40,271 nucleotides of DNA from UBA3792 sp045114775. GTDB taxonomy: Bacteria > Bacillota > Clostridia > Christensenellales > CAG-138. Both the position numbers and the translations under genes were made by a program. Of the stretch, positions 1 through 6,777 are shown in pieces. Each line of letters opens with the position of its first letter. Positions within the stretch are counted from its first letter, which is position 1. The notes below the pieces were generated by a model. It was given only the letters and a program-made list of their open reading frames with translations. It ran no database searches and was not told where the DNA came from. The stretch covers positions 1-40,271 of the forward strand of contig JBGULC010000006.1 in the NCBI GenBank assembly GCA_045114775.1. The letters run 5' to 3'.

Positions 1-39
1 CACGTCAAGCGGATGCGCTACCAGCTGCGCCAATCGTCC
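1..39 (-). tRNA. Partial tRNA-Val(GAC), 5' portion only visible
   Basis: The reverse complement begins with the acceptor strand GGACGAT and continues through the D-arm to the anticodon loop TTGACGT (positions 2-8, anticodon GAC). The rest lies beyond the left edge. The intact copy at 40148-40223 shows the full fold. Confidence 0.75.
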
Positions 40-87
40 TGGTGGAGATAAGCGGGATCGAACCGCTGACCTCTTGAATGCCATTCA
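40..87 (-). tRNA. 3' remnant of tRNA-Ala(GGC) at attL
   Basis: Read on the minus strand this gives CCA (40-42), acceptor strand 44-50, a perfect T-stem (51-55 with 63-67), a variable loop (68-72) and an anticodon arm with anticodon GGC (80-82). The 5' anticodon stem is interrupted after three bases by prophage sequence at 88. The tRNA is therefore truncated here, and its working counterpart is rebuilt at the right end. Confidence 0.85.
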
Positions 88-127
88 CGCCGAAATCCCG
101 GAAAACAGCGGGAAGGCCGCGTTTTTC

Positions 128-146
128 GTGTAATGAAAGTGTAGTA
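128..146 (+). promoter_or_regulatory. Putative left arm-type integrase binding sites
   Basis: Two direct copies of GTGTARTR lie at 128-135 and 139-146, about one helical turn apart, between the att core and the integrase gene. The same pair occurs inside the right end at 39961-39968 and 39973-39980. Short paired direct repeats flanking the core on both prophage arms are typical of sites bound by the N-terminal domain of tyrosine integrases. The role is inferred. Confidence 0.45.
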
Positions 147-157
147 GGTTTATAACC

Positions 158-175
158 CTGTCGAAACTGTCGAAA
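158..175 (+). repeat. Tandem 9-bp repeat CTGTCGAAA x2
   Basis: CTGTCGAAA occurs twice head to tail (158-166 and 167-175), just downstream of the integrase stop. It may belong to the recombination region as an integrase or excisionase site. There is no further evidence. Confidence 0.4.
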
Positions 176-187
176 AAGTGGGGATGG

Positions 188-1381
188 CTACAGCTGGTCG
201 GTGATAGCCCGGAGATCCTCGAAGCGGACGTCCTGGTACTCGCGCAGCTGGTCGGTGCTGGTGTGGCCGATCAGGGCCAGCTTGTCGGTGTCGCTGCCCT
301 TCGCCTTCTTCATCAGGGTGGCGAAGGTGTGGCGGCAGCTGTGAGGCGTCAGGCGGTGGCGTCCATTTTCGTCGACCGGATTGTCAATGTGCAGCTGCTC
401 GAGGAGGATGTAGAAAAGGTCCCGGTACTTCTTCAGCGGGATCGGCCGGCCGGCCATGCCGAAGATGGCGCCGCCGTCGGCAGCTGCCAGGCAGGCGTCG
501 ACATAGCGCTGGATCTTCGGCGAGACGGTGACCGTCCTGTCGATGCCGGCCTCTGTTTTGATGCCGCCGGTGAAGGCCTTCTCCTGCGCGTTATAATCGG
601 TCGCCGTGAGCGCCAGGAAGGCGGTGGGCCGGAAGCCCAGATAACACATGCAGAGGGCCAGCTGCGCGATGTAGTCACCCTTCTGGGCGGCCTGGCGGAC
701 GAGCTCGAGCTCGGCGGAGCTGAGGCCTTCCTTCTTCCCTGCCCCGGGCTCGCGGATCTGCAGGAAGGGCGCGAGGTTCCGGTCCTTCGGGACGGCGTCC
801 CGCGGGATGCCGTACTTGTAAACCAGACCGAGGGCGGCCTTCGCGTTCTCGAGGGTGCGCCGGCCGGCGTCGCTGTCGTCCATGCACTCCTGCAGGTCGT
901 CGATGTCCAGGTCGGCCATGGGGACGAACCACAGCGGCGCGAAGATCCGGAAGGCGGCGCGGTAACAGTTCATGGTGGACTTCTTCCGGCCGTGGGTCGG
1001 TTCCCACAGGTCGAAGAGTTCCTTCAGGGTGACGGCGGTGCCCTTGCGCTGCACGGCCGTCCCCTTATGCGGGCGGCGGTCCGCTGCCGTCATGAAGGGC
1101 AGGGCCAGGAGGGCGTCCTTCTTCGTGCCGAAGCTGCGCTTGACGGCGATGCGGCGCCGGTGCGGCTTCGTGTCGGGCGGGGCATCCTCCGGCAGCGGAT
1201 CCACGGCCCACCCGACCGTCTTCTCGGCGCACCACTTCCCGCCGGGCAATTTGTACACCGTGCCGAGGCCATTGCCCCGGCTCTTCTTTTTGCGCTTCGG
1301 CTGCTCCTGCTTCTTTCCGCAGGCAGGACAGAAGGCAGCGCCCGGCGGCAGTTCGGCCGCGCATCTGATGCAGGTGCTCAT
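188..1381 (-). CDS. int: Tyrosine recombinase (phage integrase)
   Basis: This 397-aa site-specific recombinase should integrate and excise the prophage at the adjacent tRNA repeat. The catalytic set is visible: R251 (GFRPTAF), K275 in the beta-hairpin, the HxxR box (H347, R350), H373 (IGHTS) and the nucleophile Y382 (REYQDV). An arm-binding or SAM-like core-binding region precedes it at about 115-195. Unusually, the N-terminus is a zinc ribbon (CIRC at 4-7 and CPAC at 18-21) followed by a basic stretch. The start overlaps the upstream gene by 4 bp (ATGA), which implies translational coupling. The gene lies about 100 bp from attL, the normal integrase position. Confidence 0.97.
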   Translation of the reverse strand: MSTCIRCAAELPPGAAFCPACGKKQEQPKRKKKSRGNGLGTVYKLPGGKWCAEKTVGWAVDPLPEDAPPDTKPHRRRIAVKRSFGTKKDALLALPFMTAADRRPHKGTAVQRKGTAVTLKELFDLWEPTHGRKKSTMNCYRAAFRIFAPLWFVPMADLDIDDLQECMDDSDAGRRTLENAKAALGLVYKYGIPRDAVPKDRNLAPFLQIREPGAGKKEGLSSAELELVRQAAQKGDYIAQLALCMCYLGFRPTAFLALTATDYNAQEKAFTGGIKTEAGIDRTVTVSPKIQRYVDACLAAADGGAIFGMAGRPIPLKKYRDLFYILLEQLHIDNPVDENGRHRLTPHSCRHTFATLMKKAKGSDTDKLALIGHTSTDQLREYQDVRFEDLRAITDQL

Positions 1382-1740
1382 GGCTTCTGCCCCGGCATAA
1401 ATTCCCGGCCGCAGCTGACACAGGTGCAGCGCTGGATGCGGCCGTCTAACTTTCCATAGGCGATCAGGATGCTGGTGCTGCCACAGTACGGGCAGCAGGC
1501 GACGCCCTTCGCCTTCGCATCAGCGATGCGCGCGGCGCGGCCGGCCTTCTCTTCTTCGGTCAGCTCCTCCGTCTCTGACGGTGGCGCCTTCGGCCTGATC
1601 CGGGAGGCGACAAAGAGCAGCACAAGACCGGAGACCAGCAGAAAGAAACAGCCGCCCGGCTCGCCGGCCACGAGCAACACCGCGGCCAGCGCGATGACGA
1701 TGTAGCCGATGATCTGGGCGATGATTCGTAAAACCTTCAT
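1378..1740 (-). CDS. Small membrane protein with C-terminal zinc ribbon
   Basis: This 120-aa protein has two hydrophobic helices at about 5-25 and 30-46, an acidic or basic linker, and a C-terminal zinc ribbon with CPYC and CVSC knuckles about 20 residues apart. It is probably an inner-membrane protein with a cytoplasmic zinc module. It is co-transcribed with and overlaps the integrase gene, whose own product also starts with a zinc ribbon. I do not recognise a named family. Superinfection exclusion or another lysogenic function is possible but only inferred from expression with the repressor and integrase. Confidence 0.85.
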   Translation of the reverse strand: MKVLRIIAQIIGYIVIALAAVLLVAGEPGGCFFLLVSGLVLLFVASRIRPKAPPSETEELTEEEKAGRAARIADAKAKGVACCPYCGSTSILIAYGKLDGRIQRCTCVSCGREFMPGQKP

Positions 1741-1751
1741 AAGTTCCCCTT

Positions 1752-1782
1752 CCCGGTGTTCTGTTAGGACACCGGATTTTTT
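1752..1782 (+). terminator. Hairpin with T tract, possible terminator
   Basis: CCGGTGT and ACACCGG form a 7-bp stem around TCTGTTAGG, followed by ATTTTTTA on the plus strand. It resembles a Rho-independent terminator for rightward transcription. It contains the 17-bp dispersed motif (1756-1772), so it may be a protein-binding site instead of, or as well as, a terminator. Confidence 0.5.
1756..1772 (+). promoter_or_regulatory. Dispersed 17-bp palindromic motif, copy 1
   Basis: GTGTTCTGTTAGGACAC matches the consensus RTGTYCTRWTMGGACWC shared by six sites in the window. It lies between the repressor gene and the membrane-protein gene. Candidate roles are a ParB (parS-like) site or a repressor stoperator. 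Confidence 0.6.
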
Positions 1783-1797
1783 ATGCCCGGAACGGGA

Positions 1798-2124
1798 TCA
1801 CAAGGCCTTCTTGTTTTCAGCGGCGGAACGGTACGGCGCCATCAGGCCGTCGACCGCGCGCCGGATCTCCAGCGGCAGCGCGGCATAGGTGCGGATCAGA
1901 TCGTCGTCCTCTTCACTGACCGCCGGCAGCCTGGCCGAGGACCGGCCGAGGAGATAATCGGCCGTGCAGCCGAAATAGTCGCAGACCTTGCAGATGCCGG
2001 CATTGTCAAGCTCACGGGTTCCGCAGGCATAGTGATTCAGCGTCCTGCGCTCCCAGCCGAGATCCTCAGCGACGGCCTTCTGTGTGGTGCCTTTTTCCTC
2101 GATCAATTCCCTGAGTCTGGTCAT
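1798..2124 (-). CDS. XRE-family repressor (CI-like)
   Basis: This 108-aa protein has an N-terminal helix-turn-helix of the XRE type (about residues 1-60: TTQKAVAEDLGW, then the recognition helix RTLNHYACGTRELD) and a short C-terminal tail. The start at 2124 is chosen because GGCGGTGAG lies 3-4 nt upstream. The longer open frame to 2226 runs back through the promoter. It is transcribed away from the early genes and sits next to the operator region, so it is the best candidate for the immunity repressor. There is no peptidase domain, so LexA-type self-cleavage is unlikely. Confidence 0.88.
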   Translation of the reverse strand: MTRLRELIEEKGTTQKAVAEDLGWERRTLNHYACGTRELDNAGICKVCDYFGCTADYLLGRSSARLPAVSEEDDDLIRTYAALPLEIRRAVDGLMAPYRSAAENKKAL

Positions 2125-2152
2125 TTTCTCACCGCCTGTTTGTTTTGGTGAA

Positions 2153-2181
2153 ATTATACAATAAATGCCGCATGTTTTCAG
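2153..2181 (-). promoter_or_regulatory. Leftward (lysogenic) promoter
   Basis: On the minus strand a perfect -10 TATAAT (2153-2158) lies 17 bp from a -35 CTGAAA (2176-2181). The predicted start is about 20 bp upstream of the repressor start codon. It should drive the repressor, membrane protein and integrase genes. Confidence 0.7.
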
Positions 2182-2219
2182 TGAAAGGACCAAATCGTCG
2201 CTAAAATTGCAAATTATCA

Positions 2220-2248
2220 TTGACAAGGAACTTTAAGGAGCGTATCTT
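2220..2248 (+). promoter_or_regulatory. Rightward early promoter
   Basis: A perfect -35 TTGACA (2220-2225), a 17-bp spacer and -10 TATCTT (2243-2248) face the early genes. It is divergent from the repressor promoter about 40 bp away. The palindrome at 2256-2274 covers the predicted start site, so repression there would block early transcription. Confidence 0.8.
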
Positions 2249-2255
2249 ATAGCGT

Positions 2256-2274
2256 GCGGACCAAAATGGTCCGC
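2256..2274. promoter_or_regulatory. Operator-like palindrome at the early start site
   Basis: GCGGACCA-AAA-TGGTCCGC is a perfect 8-bp inverted repeat immediately downstream of the early -10. A related half-site, GGACCAAA, occurs at 2187-2194 between the two promoters. The position fits a binding site for the XRE repressor, although an RNA hairpin in the leader is an alternative. Confidence 0.6.
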
Positions 2275-2318
2275 CGGTCGGGCAAGCGGCCGGAAAACTA
2301 CAAAGGAGGAACCACAAC

Positions 2319-2633
2319 ATGAGCAAGAGACAAAACCCCCAGCCCTTCGCGCCGATCTACGGCGAAGTGTACGAAAACGCCGGCGGCGGCCGGTTCCTCT
2401 GCGAGAGCAGAGAAGGAAGCACCAGCAGCGCGTGGTTCACGAACGTGGCCAGCGGATGGCACTGCCTGGCAAAAGGCATCGTCCGGTATGAGGACGGGAC
2501 CATCGAGTGGGACCGCAGCACCGACGGCCACTTCGTGCCGCTGGATGAGAACCTGCGGGACCGGATCGACCGGGCAGCCTTCCGGTCGAAGCAGCGCAGC
2601 ATCGTGAATGCGATGCTCTGCTGCCTGATCTGA
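2319..2633 (+). CDS. Hypothetical early protein
   Basis: This 104-aa protein is the first gene behind the early promoter, with an AAAGGAGG site about 10 nt before the ATG. It has no membrane segment. The middle is rich in beta-prone residues (VYENAGGGRFLC, WHCLAKGIVRYEDGTIEWD), resembling a small barrel, followed by a basic helical C-terminus. I do not recognise the family. Being first in the early transcript suggests a regulatory or host-directed role, but nothing in the sequence proves it. Confidence 0.75.
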   Translation: MSKRQNPQPFAPIYGEVYENAGGGRFLCESREGSTSSAWFTNVASGWHCLAKGIVRYEDGTIEWDRSTDGHFVPLDENLRDRIDRAAFRSKQRSIVNAMLCCLI

Positions 2634-2646
2634 AGGAGGCGAGAAC

Positions 2647-2886
2647 ATGGAGAAAGGCTACACGATCCGCTGCAGCTGCCACACCTACGTCACGCTCGAG
2701 TGGGAAGGCCAGTTCATCTTCTGCCTCGACAACGACCTGCACTACATGGAGACCATCATCGAGAAGATTGAGAAGAGGACCCGCATGAAGTTCCGCGAGA
2801 TCCCCGTAAAGGGAAGCATCCAGGACTTCGACGGGCTCCGGTTCCTCAGCGGAGGATTTAAGAAGGGGCAGGAGATCTTTTCCTGA
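2647..2886 (+). CDS. Hypothetical early protein, 79 aa
   Basis: The ATG follows a GAAGGAGG site and lies 13 bp after the preceding stop, so the two genes form one unit. The protein starts with a Cys-containing beta segment (IRCSCHTYVTLEWEG), then an amphipathic helix (METIIEKIEKRTRMKF). The function is unknown. It is the last open frame before the tRNA-like element and terminator. Confidence 0.72.
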   Translation: MEKGYTIRCSCHTYVTLEWEGQFIFCLDNDLHYMETIIEKIEKRTRMKFREIPVKGSIQDFDGLRFLSGGFKKGQEIFS

Positions 2887-2897
2887 CCAGGCAGCCA

Positions 2898-2919
2898 GGC
2901 GGGAGGCTTCATTCCCGCC
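2898..2919 (+). other. Hairpin upstream of the tRNA-like element
   Basis: GGCGGGA (2898-2904) pairs perfectly with TCCCGCC (2913-2919) around an 8-nt loop. No T tract follows, so it is probably not a terminator. It could be an RNA 5' structure or a processing signal. Confidence 0.45.
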
Positions 2920-2927
2920 ACCTATAC

Positions 2928-2986
2928 GGGCGCACAGGGATGCCGGGCAGAGACCCGGGCCGGTTCGACTCCGGCGGTGCCCACCA
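2928..2986 (+). ncRNA. Compact tRNA-like element ending in CCA
   Basis: A 59-nt segment carries a perfect T-arm (stem GCCGG/CCGGC at 2959-2963 and 2971-2975, loop TTCGACT) within the B-box consensus GGTTCGANTCC. The acceptor-like helix pairs 2928-2933 with 2977-2982 (one G-T), followed by discriminator A and an encoded CCA (2984-2986). A 5-bp hairpin with a 6-nt loop (2943-2958) abuts the T-stem in place of the anticodon arm, and there is no D-arm or normal variable loop. It is too short for a canonical tRNA but should look like an RNase P and CCA-enzyme substrate. The role is unknown. Confidence 0.5.
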
Positions 2987-3044
2987 GGCGGCCACAGGCA
3001 TGACGCGGGCTTTTGAGTTTTCCCGCGGGCCGCCCGTCCTTTTT
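2987..3044 (+). terminator. Early terminator after the tRNA-like element
   Basis: A nested stem is formed by GGCGGCC (2987-2993) with GGCCGCC (3028-3034), and CGCGGG (3004-3009) with CCCGCG (3022-3027). It is followed by CGTCC and five T's (3040-3044). This fits a Rho-independent terminator for the first early transcript. Confidence 0.65.
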
Positions 3045-3243
3045 CCGATGAAGGATCCGGCCCGGTGAAGGATCCTGCGGCGTCGGGGTCTTGTCAGATT
3101 CTCCCCGGCCTCCCGTTTTCAGAGCATGACGCAATACCGGGCCACGTCTCCATTATACCGAAGCCCCGCCTTTTAAGCCACGAGGCGGGACTTCGGGGAG
3201 ACGTCTCAAGCACGCACCGAAGGTGCAGGAGAGGAGGAATCGC
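3045..3243 (+). promoter_or_regulatory. Leader region with long hairpin before the HTH cluster
   Basis: No gene is seen here. TGAAGGATCC is repeated near 3049 and 3066. A long hairpin spans 3144-3204: outer arms ACGTCTCC/GGAGACGT, inner 14-nt arms (3158-3171 with 3183-3196) with one mismatch. It ends about 25 nt before the GGAGG site of the next gene. It probably controls the following operon (attenuation or operator), but no clear promoter is visible. Confidence 0.45.
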
Positions 3244-3711
3244 ATGGAATACCGGACCATGTACGCGAGGCACAGGAACGCCGCAGGGATCACCCAGGAG
3301 AAGGCAGCGGAGCTGCTCGGCTGCGCGGTGCGCACGGTGCAGGCCTACGAGGCCGGCGAGATCATCCCACCCGACCACGTGGTCGCCTTGATGTGCGACG
3401 TCTTCCCTGCCCCGATGCTGGCGCTGGAACATCTGCGCGCATCGTCGAGCATGGGCAAGGCGCTGATCCCCGAGGTGACGCGGCTGCCGCTGGCACAGGC
3501 TGCCTGCCAGCTGATCTACCAGATCCAGGACTTCACAGCGAAGAACCGGTCGCAGGATCTGATCTGGATCAGCAGCAACGGCAGAGTCGACGAAGGAGAT
3601 CAGGAGCGCGTATTCAGCGAGATCGTGAAGGAGCTGGAGGGCATTGTGCAGGCCTCCATCCAGCTGCGCTACGCCCAGGGCACAGGCCTGCCGACAGACA
3701 CGGACTACTGA
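3244..3711 (+). CDS. XRE-family HTH regulator
   Basis: The 155-aa product has an N-terminal HTH of the XRE family (residues about 3-60; GITQEKAAELLGCAVRTVQAYEAG, split here as a scaffold plus recognition helix). A roughly 90-residue helical C-terminus of unknown function follows. ATG 3244 is chosen because GAGGAGG lies 8 nt before it. In-frame GTG 3223 would place that site inside the gene. It is likely a Cro-like or early regulator and is followed by three more small DNA-binding proteins. Confidence 0.85.
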   Translation: MEYRTMYARHRNAAGITQEKAAELLGCAVRTVQAYEAGEIIPPDHVVALMCDVFPAPMLALEHLRASSSMGKALIPEVTRLPLAQAACQLIYQIQDFTAKNRSQDLIWISSNGRVDEGDQERVFSEIVKELEGIVQASIQLRYAQGTGLPTDTDY

Positions 3712-3722
3712 GAGGAGGAGCC

Positions 3723-3968
3723 ATGAGCAAGAAGACAACGCTGGAAGAGATCAAGCGGATCGACAAGGAGATGCTCAGCTGCGAGGACGTGGCGCCGTAC
3801 TTTGGATGCGACCCCCAGGACATCCGGGTGCAGGCGAAGCAGAACGCCAGCGCGCTGGGTGTGCCCTGCGTGATGATCGGCAGCCGGGTGAAGTTCCCGA
3901 AGGCCGGCTTCGTCAACTACTGCGAGGCGGCCCTGTTCCTGAAGGATCCGCGGGAGACCTACGCATGA
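3723..3968 (+). CDS. Small winged-helix/excisionase-like DNA-binding protein
   Basis: This 81-aa protein begins after GAGGAGGAG. The sequence MLSCEDVAPYFGCDPQDIRVQ followed by VMIGSRVKFPKAGF reads as a MerR/excisionase-type helix-turn-helix plus wing, the arrangement found in phage Xis-like and HTH_17 proteins. It may be the recombination directionality factor or a transcription factor. The position, away from int, does not decide this. The stop overlaps the next start by 4 bp. Confidence 0.75.
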   Translation: MSKKTTLEEIKRIDKEMLSCEDVAPYFGCDPQDIRVQAKQNASALGVPCVMIGSRVKFPKAGFVNYCEAALFLKDPRETYA

Positions 3969-4183
3969 AGCCGCGGGACTATCTGAAGGGACTGAGACGC
4001 TGCCGGGAGGCAGCGAAGCTCACCCAGGCGGATCTGGCCAAGGCGGCTGGCACGTCGAGACAGTGCATCCAGAAGTGGGAATATGGGAGATGCTGGCCGT
4101 CGGCCGAGTGGATCCCGAAGCTGGCAGCGGCCTGCGGCTGCAGGCTGGAAGATCTCTATGAAGAAAAGGAGGGAACAACATGA
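3965..4183 (+). CDS. XRE-family HTH protein, 72 aa
   Basis: Nearly the whole protein is one XRE helix-turn-helix (KLTQADLAKAAGTSRQCIQKWEYG, positions about 18-42), ending LEDLYE as in many phage regulators. It overlaps both neighbours by 4 bp (ATGA), so it is translationally coupled in a run of small regulators. The target is unknown. Confidence 0.85.
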   Translation: MKPRDYLKGLRRCREAAKLTQADLAKAAGTSRQCIQKWEYGRCWPSAEWIPKLAAACGCRLEDLYEEKEGTT

Positions 4184-4476
4184 CGGAAGAACTGCGGGAT
4201 CAGATGCGGGGAGAGGCCGCCCACATCTCCAGGCGGGTGTCGGCCGGGACGATCACCGGGCTGTGGGGCCTCTGGGCCTGCCGGGAACGGGCCGGGCTGA
4301 GCATAAAGGAGCTGTCGAGGAACGCCAACATCCGCACCGAGACATACCGCGCATGGGAGAGCGGGAAGACGTGGCCGAATGCCTACCACCTGCCGATCAT
4401 CGCCAAAGAACTCGGGTGCAGCATCGAGGAGCTGTACCTCGGACCGGTCACGGACGAGGAAGGCGGGACACCATGA
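4180..4476 (+). CDS. XRE-family HTH protein, 98 aa
   Basis: After a roughly 25-residue helical leader the protein carries an HTH (RAGLSIKELSRNANIRTETYRAWESG) and ends with the typical LGCSIEELYLGP. Three XRE proteins lie within 1.3 kb (this one, 3965-4183 and 3244-3711), a dense early regulatory cluster before the replication genes. It overlaps the upstream and downstream genes by 4 bp. Confidence 0.85.
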   Translation: MTEELRDQMRGEAAHISRRVSAGTITGLWGLWACRERAGLSIKELSRNANIRTETYRAWESGKTWPNAYHLPIIAKELGCSIEELYLGPVTDEEGGTP

Positions 4477-5345
4477 GCAGAAAAAGAAAAAGCCCCGCGG
4501 AGGTGCAAGCTCCGCGAGGCGTGATTCCAAAGGAATCACCACAACGGGGCTATTCTATCACAGATGGCCGAGCATGTCAAGAGAGGAGGCGCCGCAGGAC
4601 GAACATCGAAAAGCCAAGCTACTGGGCCGTCATTCCGGCGGACATCCGGTACGATCAGAAGCTGCCGCCGATGGCCCGGCTGCTCTACGCAGAGATCAGC
4701 AGCCTGACCAACGCGACCGGCTACTGCTTCGCCAGCAACGAACACTTCACGCAGCTCTTCGAGGAGAGCGAGCGCACGCTGCAGCGGCACCTGAAGGCTC
4801 TGGAGGCAGGCGGCTACATCACCGTGCTGGACGGAGACGGAGGCACCGGGCGGCGGAAAATCTACGCGGGCGTGAACCCGCTGGCAGGGAACCCCGACAA
4901 AAATGACGGGGTTCCGACCAACCCCGACAAAAATGTCGGGGTTACCCCGACAAAAATGTCGGGGTCCACATTGAAGAACAAGAAATCTAATACTCCCCCT
5001 AAAGCCCCCCAGGGGGCAGCGCGTGAAAACCGGAAGACGCCGGAGTGGAAGCCGGAGCGCTTCGAGAAGTTCTGGGAATACTACCCCCGCCTGCAGGACG
5101 GGAGCAAACCCGCAAGAGCGAGAGCCGTGAAGGCCTGGGACAAGCTCAGGCCGGACGACACCACCATCGACCAGATGGCCACCGCCCTGCGGAGACAGAA
5201 AAACTCAGAACAGTGGCAGCGCGGCATCGGCATCCCCTACGCATCGAGCTGGCTGAACGCGCGCAGGTGGGAGGACGACTACCAGGCGCCGGAAGATCCG
5301 GCTGACTTCTTCGAGGACGAGGAGGATCTGCCGGAATGGACGTGA
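4473..5345 (+). CDS. Replisome organizer / replication initiator
   Basis: This 290-aa protein should open the phage origin and recruit the helicase encoded next. Residues about 45-110 form a helix-turn-helix of the HTH_36 type (YWAVIPADIRYD, then NEHFTQLFEESERTLQRHLK). The middle (about 138-170) is a repetitive linker containing NPDKN motifs, encoded by the origin iterons. The C-terminus (about 190-275) resembles a DnaD-like or helicase-loader region (FEKFWEYYPR, WLNARRWEDDY). The first 40 residues are oddly composed because they overlap a strongly structured sequence. The start ATG overlaps the previous stop by 4 bp. Confidence 0.88.
   Translation: MSRKRKSPAEVQAPRGVIPKESPQRGYSITDGRACQERRRRRTNIEKPSYWAVIPADIRYDQKLPPMARLLYAEISSLTNATGYCFASNEHFTQLFEESERTLQRHLKALEAGGYITVLDGDGGTGRRKIYAGVNPLAGNPDKNDGVPTNPDKNVGVTPTKMSGSTLKNKKSNTPPKAPQGAARENRKTPEWKPERFEKFWEYYPRLQDGSKPARARAVKAWDKLRPDDTTIDQMATALRRQKNSEQWQRGIGIPYASSWLNARRWEDDYQAPEDPADFFEDEEDLPEWT
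4491..4551 (+). promoter_or_regulatory. Three-way-junction structure just inside the rep gene
   Basis: AGCCCCG (4491-4497) pairs with CGGGGCT (4545-4551) and encloses two perfect hairpins: CGGAG/CTCCG (4498-4514) and GTGATTCC/GGAATCAC (4521-4539). It starts 18 nt after the rep ATG. On the minus strand the same element is followed by a T-rich stretch and could terminate antisense transcription. On the plus strand it may tune rep translation. Confidence 0.6.
4890..4965 (+). repeat. Origin iterons (3 palindromic repeats) inside rep
   Basis: Three copies of CCCCGACAAAAATGTCGGGG-type repeats occur at 4890-4913 (one base changed), 4920-4943 and 4944-4965. Each has inverted arms around AAAA. Repeats inside the initiator gene encoding NPDKN motifs are the usual origin layout of Firmicutes temperate phages, so this is the likely ori and binding site of the Rep protein. 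Confidence 0.8.
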
Positions 5346-6724
5346 ACAGCAGCGAGAAGAGCAGAAGCCTGCAGGCCGAGATGGCCGTGATCGGTGCGCT
5401 GTGCATCGACCCGGAGCCGGTGGCCGGGCTGGTCTTCAACAAACTGCGGCCGGAGGACTTCGCGCAGAAGGACTACCGGGCCATCTTCGCCGCGGCACGA
5501 GATCTATGGCTGAATCAGCGGACGCTGGACCCGGTGATCATCGGCAACGCCGTGGGCAGCAAAGAGGCCGAGGACGTGATCCGGACGGCCATGCAGCTGA
5601 CGCCCACCGCGGCCAACGTGGAGAGCTACATCCAGCTGGTGGCGGACAACGCGCAGCTGCGGCGGATCCAGAGCATCGGACTGCAGCTGAGCGTGAGCAC
5701 GGTGGATCTGGAAGAGGCCAGGCGGCTGCTGGCCGAGGCCGAGGGCCTGCTGGCAGCGCAGCGCGAGGAGCGCGTCTGGAGCTACAAGGACATGCTGGAC
5801 GACTATCTCGAGTGGCTGAACGACGAGACGCCGCCGGACTACCTGAACTGGGGCATCCCGCAGCTGAATCAGATGGTCCAGATCACGCAGGGCTGCTTCG
5901 TGGTGATCGGCGCGGCGAGCTCTTCCGGCAAGACGGCCCTCGCCCTGCAGCTGGCGTACAATATCGCCAGGTCGGGAAAGCGGGTGGGCTTCTTCAGCTA
6001 TGAGACGCCGGAAGAGAAGGCAAAGGTCCGCATCTTCGCCAACACGGCCGGCGTGGACATGGCCAAGGCGAAGATGAAGGACGTCAGCCAGATCGACTAT
6101 GAGTGCCTGCTGCGGGAGGGCGACATCGCCATGACGCTGCCCTTCTTCCTCGAAGACTCCGGCGACTGGAGCAGCGACGAGCTGCGGGCGAGGATCCTGG
6201 CCGGGCGCTATGAGGTAGTCTTCATCGACTACGTCCAGATGATCCCCGGTGATCCCCGGCGGCCGCGCTGGGAGCTGGTCACCGAGACCAGCATGAAGCT
6301 GCACCGCATGGCGCAGAGCCTGGGCGTCACGGTGATCGCCCTGAGCCAGGTCACCGAGCCGGAGCGCGACAGCAAGGGCAAGCGCCGGCCCCTCACCAAG
6401 GAAGACCTGCGCGAGAGCAAGCAGCTGGCCAACGACGCCGAGGCCGTGCTGATGATGGAGCTGACCAAGCCGGGCGACTATGACAGCGAGCGCGAGCTGC
6501 GCGTCGTGAAGAACAAGGACGGCAGCCTCGGCAAGTTCTGGATGAAGTTCGAACCGCGCTTCATGCGCTTCACGCCCTGCGACAAGCCCGAGCACCTGAA
6601 GCGCCAGGAGTACAGCGAGCAGATGAAGAAGATCGCGGCCGAGCGCAAGCAGATGAAGGCCGCCGGCAGCACGCAGGTGCAGTTCACCGAGCTGCCGGAC
6701 ACGGGCGACGATCTGCCCTTCTGA
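5336..6724 (+). CDS. dnaB: Replicative DNA helicase, DnaB family
   Basis: This 462-aa hexameric 5'-3' helicase unwinds the phage replication fork. The DnaB N-terminal domain spans about 10-105 (EMAVIGALCIDPE, DFAQKDYRAIF). The RecA-like domain has Walker A GAASSSGKT at 192-200 and Walker B VVFIDYVQM around D298, and later LSQVTEPERD and the ADAEAVLMM segment. The gene overlaps the end of the initiator gene by 10 bp, so the two are translated together. Length and motifs are normal. It is followed directly by partition genes. Confidence 0.95.
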   Translation: MDVNSSEKSRSLQAEMAVIGALCIDPEPVAGLVFNKLRPEDFAQKDYRAIFAAARDLWLNQRTLDPVIIGNAVGSKEAEDVIRTAMQLTPTAANVESYIQLVADNAQLRRIQSIGLQLSVSTVDLEEARRLLAEAEGLLAAQREERVWSYKDMLDDYLEWLNDETPPDYLNWGIPQLNQMVQITQGCFVVIGAASSSGKTALALQLAYNIARSGKRVGFFSYETPEEKAKVRIFANTAGVDMAKAKMKDVSQIDYECLLREGDIAMTLPFFLEDSGDWSSDELRARILAGRYEVVFIDYVQMIPGDPRRPRWELVTETSMKLHRMAQSLGVTVIALSQVTEPERDSKGKRRPLTKEDLRESKQLANDAEAVLMMELTKPGDYDSERELRVVKNKDGSLGKFWMKFEPRFMRFTPCDKPEHLKRQEYSEQMKKIAAERKQMKAAGSTQVQFTELPDTGDDLPF

Positions 6725-6777
6725 GGAGGTGAGACGAGACGGAGATCGGAGACAGCTATACCTTCACGCCGGCGTGC

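Larger units (their letters stand above)
1..87. repeat. attL: attL copy of the 87-bp attachment repeat
   Basis: These 87 bases are identical to the last 87 bases of the window. They span the 5' part of a minus-strand tRNA-Val(GAC) (1-39) and the 3' part of a minus-strand tRNA-Ala(GGC) (40-87). Identity stops at 88, where an intact Ala anticodon stem would need 'ag' but the prophage has 'cg', so this copy is host-derived and has lost the 5' half of tRNA-Ala. What lies left of base 1 is not visible, so the repeat could extend further in that direction. Confidence 0.93.

Noticed and set aside
263..1459. 398-codon plus-strand frame opposite the integrase
   Set aside because: The integrase catalytic residues on the minus strand are unmistakable. 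The antisense frame has no start signal or motif.
4890..4965. CRISPR-like short repeats
   Set aside because: Only three copies, without unique spacers of regular length and inside a rep gene; iterons explain them better.
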